A stretch of DNA of 64,000 bases from Euwallacea fornicatus (taxonomy: Eukaryota; Arthropoda; Insecta; Coleoptera; Curculionidae). The notes under the pieces were generated by a model. That model had not been told where the DNA came from. It ran no database searches and saw only the letters and a list, made by a program, of their open reading frames with translations. The stretch is from positions 4,324,000 to 4,387,999 of the forward strand of contig NC_089557.1 in assembly GCF_040115645.1 (NCBI RefSeq). Direction: 5' to 3'. Each line of letters begins with the position of its first letter. The first letter of the stretch is position 1. Position numbers and translations under genes: made by a program. This document shows positions 60,184 to 64,000 of this stretch, piece by piece.

Positions 60184-61250
60184 TTTTGTGCAGCCATGCA
60201 AAATAGTGAAATTGTTGTGTTAATGAAATACGAGTTCCACCGTGGAACCACAACAGCTCAGACGGCTCGCAATATTAATGATGTGTTTGGTACTGAAGTC
60301 ACTTCACAGCAAACAGTATTTCGTTGGTTCATGAAATTTCGTTCTGGCAATTTTGACCTAACAAATGAACCACGTGGACGACCTGAAACTCAAGTGGATA
60401 ACGATCATCTGAAAACCGTGGTGGAAGCGAATCCACGTTAAAGTGAGTTAGAATTTTCGTTAATATTCAGTGTAACCAAAAAAAAACAATATTGACTCAT
60501 TTGGCTCAAATTGGTAAGGTGAAAAAGCTGGACAAGTGGGTACCGCATGAGTTGAGCGACATACACAAAGAACGACGTCTCGAAGCTTGTGTTTCTTTGT
60601 TGTGCCGGTATAGTAACAATCCATTTTTGAATCGGATTGTTACTTCGATGAGAAATGGATCCTATATAACAATACTAGATGTTCATCGCAGTGGTCGGAT
60701 CAAGATGAACCACCAAAACATTGTGCGAAAAAAAATCTTCATCAAAAGAAGTTTATGGTGTCCGTTTGCTGGTCCAACGAAGGAGTCATCCATCACAACT
60801 TCATGAAACCTGGTGAATCGATTACGGCTGATGTCTACTGCCGACAACTGACCGAAATGATGAGGCAACTGACGGTTAAGCAGCCAAGATTAGTCAATCG
60901 AAGCGCACCGCTATTGTTGGACGACAACGCTCGGTCACACACCGCAAAAGTCACCTTGGCCAAGCTACAGAAGTTGGATTTGGAAACTCTTCGTCATCCA
61001 CCGTATTCACCCGACTTAGCACCCACTGATTACCACTTCTTTCAAAATTTGGATAACTTATTGGTAGGGAAAACATTCAACTCCGACGAGGCTGTCAAAG
61101 CTGCCTTCCACGAGTTTATAGACTCCCGGCCTGCAGGCTTTTACAACAGGGGAATCAATAAACTTCCCGTTAAATGACAGAAGTGTATTGATAACGGTGG
61201 TGCATATTTCGATTGTCAATAAAAACATTTCATATGAAAAAAAAATGACT
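60184..61250 (+). mobile_element. Mariner (irritans-like) copy, 5' truncated, inactive
   Basis: Starts abruptly at the broken DD41D arm, a few bases before a transposase start (ATGCAAAATAGTG, 60196). Text reads EFHRGTTTAQTARNIND, GKVKKLDKWVPHELSD, DEKWILYNN, DDNARSHTAKV, APTDYHFF, a DD34D mariner resembling the irritans subfamily. Lesions: TAA after VEANPR (60439), several frameshifts near 60450-60660, and TGA for the expected tryptophan at 61175. The three aspartate positions are still readable. Left inverted end missing; right end not identified. Confidence 0.82.
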
Positions 61251-62502
61251 AAAGTTTCAATTCAATTCTACTCATTTCATACTACATGACCTGATATATT
61301 TAATGTTATTATTGAAAATTAAATAAAATTTCATATTACGGGAAAATGGTAAAAGGTAGGTATAGAACACTAAAGTATCAATTGAAAGGGAATTAATTAG
61401 TGATTCTAAGTATTACATAAAAATGTATATATTCCATTTGAAATAAGAAAGTTATGCTAAATTATAAGGCAGTAAAAATTGACCAATCTTTTTGCTTACC
61501 CTGTATATCAGTTTAGTAAATAATTCATTCCAGTTTGAACATTAGTTTGTACTTAAGAAATAATAGTCAAGTAACTCATTTCACCTAGCAAAAACAATTT
61601 TTCTTAACACTTGCATTTTAATATTTTCTAAAATTTCTCGAGAAGCGATTGTTTTAGACCCAATGTGTGTTACGCAAACTTGTACTATTTTCTTCTTATA
61701 ACTCCAAATATGTAATAAAATATAGGGTATACCATTAAAAAATATGTAGGATACGTTTGTCAGATCGCTACAATATTTTGTAAATATTAATCAATAAGTA
61801 TAATTGTTGCCGTCTGACCAAATCGAGATGCAAATTGGAAGATGTACATTGTAAAGTAACTATAATTTAAGCTAAGTTAGGGGAATAAAGAGTGAGGTAC
61901 CCTGATGATACGCCCATGTGTATGGTCACAGAGTTCATGTGGTTCGCAGCATTACTGGAATTTTCCCTGTAATTACCCTTGGTCGAGAGCCACATGAAGT
62001 AAGAGAAAGTCGAGCATCTCTTTGTTAGAATCAGGAAAGAGGGTCGAAGGACAGTCGACAACGGTTCTGACAAAGGATGGTTCATTATGTTTAGGTAGGG
62101 CTGGCCACATGGCGGATCGGGAATCGGTCTCTGGTTAGGGTACGCCGCTGGTTTATTGCCCCAGTAAGTAGCATTTAAGGTATTGGAGAAACGGGGACGC
62201 GCTCTCTATTCTCGAAGTGACGATTCGGCGAGGTGTCGGGAGTGTCGTGAAACAACACAAGCATCCTCTTAGTTAAGTTACTAAGTAAGCCCCTAATTGT
62301 AACAACCCAGAAATAAAACCCTAGACAACTTAAGAAAAAAGCCTACAAATATATACATTTCAGATGTATCTCTTTTTAAATACACCTTGTATAAATGAAA
62401 ATATTTTTAAAATGTTATATAATAATGTAATATAATGTGTACAAATTTCGATCAAATTATTAATAAAGACGTAACATCCCGAGGAGCTCTTGATGCCCCA
62501 CC
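61251..62502. other. Mixed repeat-like sequence without recognised genes
   Basis: A lone TACCCTGTATA at 61497-61507 looks like the end of a CAGGGT-type element. Positions 61870-62300 are GC-richer than their surroundings and may be part of an LTR or another unnamed repeat, but no paired termini were found. Confidence 0.35.
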
Positions 62503-64000
62503 CTATAAAGTACTTTACGTGCTCAACCATTCAACTTTTGTGACTTTTCCAACTTTGAAGCTTGATAACTTCGGCAAATAAACTGGAAATTTCTTACACA
62601 AAGGCTCAAATGAACCAGCTCGACGAGATATTTAACATGACGTAACAAATAATAATTGCATCTTGTTGAATTTCCATGAAAAATAGTATTATATGTGCTC
62701 AAACACACAACTTTTGTGACTTTTCAAACTTTGAAGCTCGATATCTTCAGCAAATGAGGACCAAATTTGTTAAACAAAGTGTCAAATTAATCAACTCGAT
62801 GAGATGTTTAAGATAACATAACATGTCATGATTGCACCTTGTTGAATTTCCAAGAAAAATAGTACTTTAAGCGCTCAAACACACAACTTTTGTGACTTTT
62901 CAAACATTGAAGCTCAATATCTTCAGCAAATTAGGACCAAATTTGTTAAACAAAGTGTCAAATTAATCAACTCGATGAGATGTTTAAGATAACATAACAT
63001 GTCATGATTGCACCTTGTTGAATTTCCAAGAAAAATAGTACTTTAAGCGCTCAAACACACAACTTTTGTGACTTTTCAAACATTGAAGCTCAATATCTTC
63101 AGCAAATTAGGACCAAATTTGTTAAACAAAGTGTCAAATTAATCAACTCGATGAGATGTTTAAGATAACATAACATGTCATGATTGCACCTTGTTGAATT
63201 TCCAAGAAAAATAGTACTTTAAGCGCTCAAACACACAACTTTTGTGACTTTTCAAATATTGAAGCTCGATAAATTCGGCAAATGAGGACCAAATTTGTTA
63301 AACAAAATGTCAAATTAATCAACTCGATAAGATGTTTAAGATAGACCAACAAGTCATGATTGCACCTTGTTGAATTTCCAAGAAAAATAGTACTTTAAGC
63401 GCTCAAACACACAACTTTTGTGAATTTTCAAATATTGAAGTTCGATAAATTCGGCAAATGAGGACCAAATTTGTTAAACAAAATATCAAATTAATCAGTT
63501 GGACGACATCTTTAAGATGACAAAACAAGTCATGATTGCATCACGTTGAATTTCCAAGAAAAATAGTACTTTAAGTGCTCAAACAGACAACTTTTCTGAC
63601 TTTTCAAACATTGAAGCTCAATAAATTCGGCAAATGAGGACCAAATTTGTTAAACAAAATGTCAAATTAACCAGTTCGACGAGATCTTTAAGATGACACA
63701 ACAAGTCATGATTGCATTTTGTTGAATTTCCAAGAAAAATAGTACTTTAAGCGCTCAAACACACAACTTTTGTGACTTTTCAATCTTTGAAGCTCGATAT
63801 CTTCGGCAAATGAGAACCAAATTTGTTAAACAAAATGTCAAATTAATCAGTTCTACGAGATCTTTAAGATGACACAACAAGTCATGATTGCAACATGTTG
63901 AATTTCCAAGAAAAATAGTACTATAAGCGCTCAAACACCCAACTTTTGTGACTTTTCAAATATTGAAGCTCGATAAATTCGGCAAATGAGGACCAAATTT
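62503..64000. repeat. 176-bp tandem satellite, at least eight monomers, runs off the window
   Basis: The phrase GCTCAAAC recurs at 62697, 62873, 63049, 63225, 63401, 63577, 63753 and 63929, every interval exactly 176 bp, with a diverged first copy at 62521. Monomers 62873-63048 and 63049-63224 read identical. Other copies differ at a few per cent of sites. There is no coding potential; the minus-strand open frame at 62523-62708 is a by-product. Such arrays are typical of pericentromeric or other heterochromatin. Confidence 0.95.

Noticed and set aside
61870..62330. Possible LTR or gene fragment from locally raised GC content
   Set aside because: No paired termini, target duplication or recognisable coding motif.
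1..64000. CRISPR array, operon or prokaryotic defence system
   Set aside because: No direct-repeat/spacer structure and no prokaryotic gene organisation. The 176-bp array is a contiguous satellite without spacers.

Overview
This 64 kb window is nuclear DNA of an arthropod, most probably an insect and possibly a beetle. It is AT-rich, its genes have many exons with introns that are often only 50-60 bp, most splice sites are canonical GT-AG, and there is a dense load of insect-type DNA transposons (DD41D, mariner, Tc1, piggyBac) plus a 176-bp satellite. No prokaryotic or organellar gene structure was seen.

Layout. Positions 1-14,700 are gene-poor. They hold one young DD41D element with about 453-bp inverted ends, two older decayed elements, and probably the 5' region or a long intron of the next gene. 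Positions 14,721-17,244 (+) carry the 3' six exons of a CRIM1-like cysteine-rich transmembrane protein. Positions 20,420-24,280 (-) carry a complete 14-exon acid sphingomyelinase. Positions 24,281-29,733 show no gene that I can support.

Positions 29,734-44,796 form a compact gene island: a secreted TIL-domain protein (+), an ADIP/SSX2IP-like coiled-coil protein (-), INO80 subunit E (+), a possible 67-aa gene (-), a second TIL protein (-), a 1164-aa coiled-coil protein (-), a TIL pseudo-exon (-), a third TIL protein (+) and the queuosine salvage enzyme QNG1 (-). The TIL proteins look like a dispersed set of secreted protease inhibitors. The other genes are housekeeping or cytoskeletal and have no evident pathway in common.

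From 45,244 to the end the window is a transposon graveyard: a mariner with a mutated catalytic residue, a diverged repeat block carrying five CTCF-like motifs, a possible LTR, a piggyBac remnant cut by a Tc1 copy, a LINE carrying two inserts, a second Tc1 copy with a MITE inside it, a DD41D element with an intact transposase but broken ends and a solo LTR, an irritans-type mariner, and finally the satellite array running off the window.

All exon models were made by eye from reading frame, splice consensus and phase. Reading-frame closure (total length divisible by three) was checked for every model given as intact. Family names rest on recognised motifs, not on database searches.
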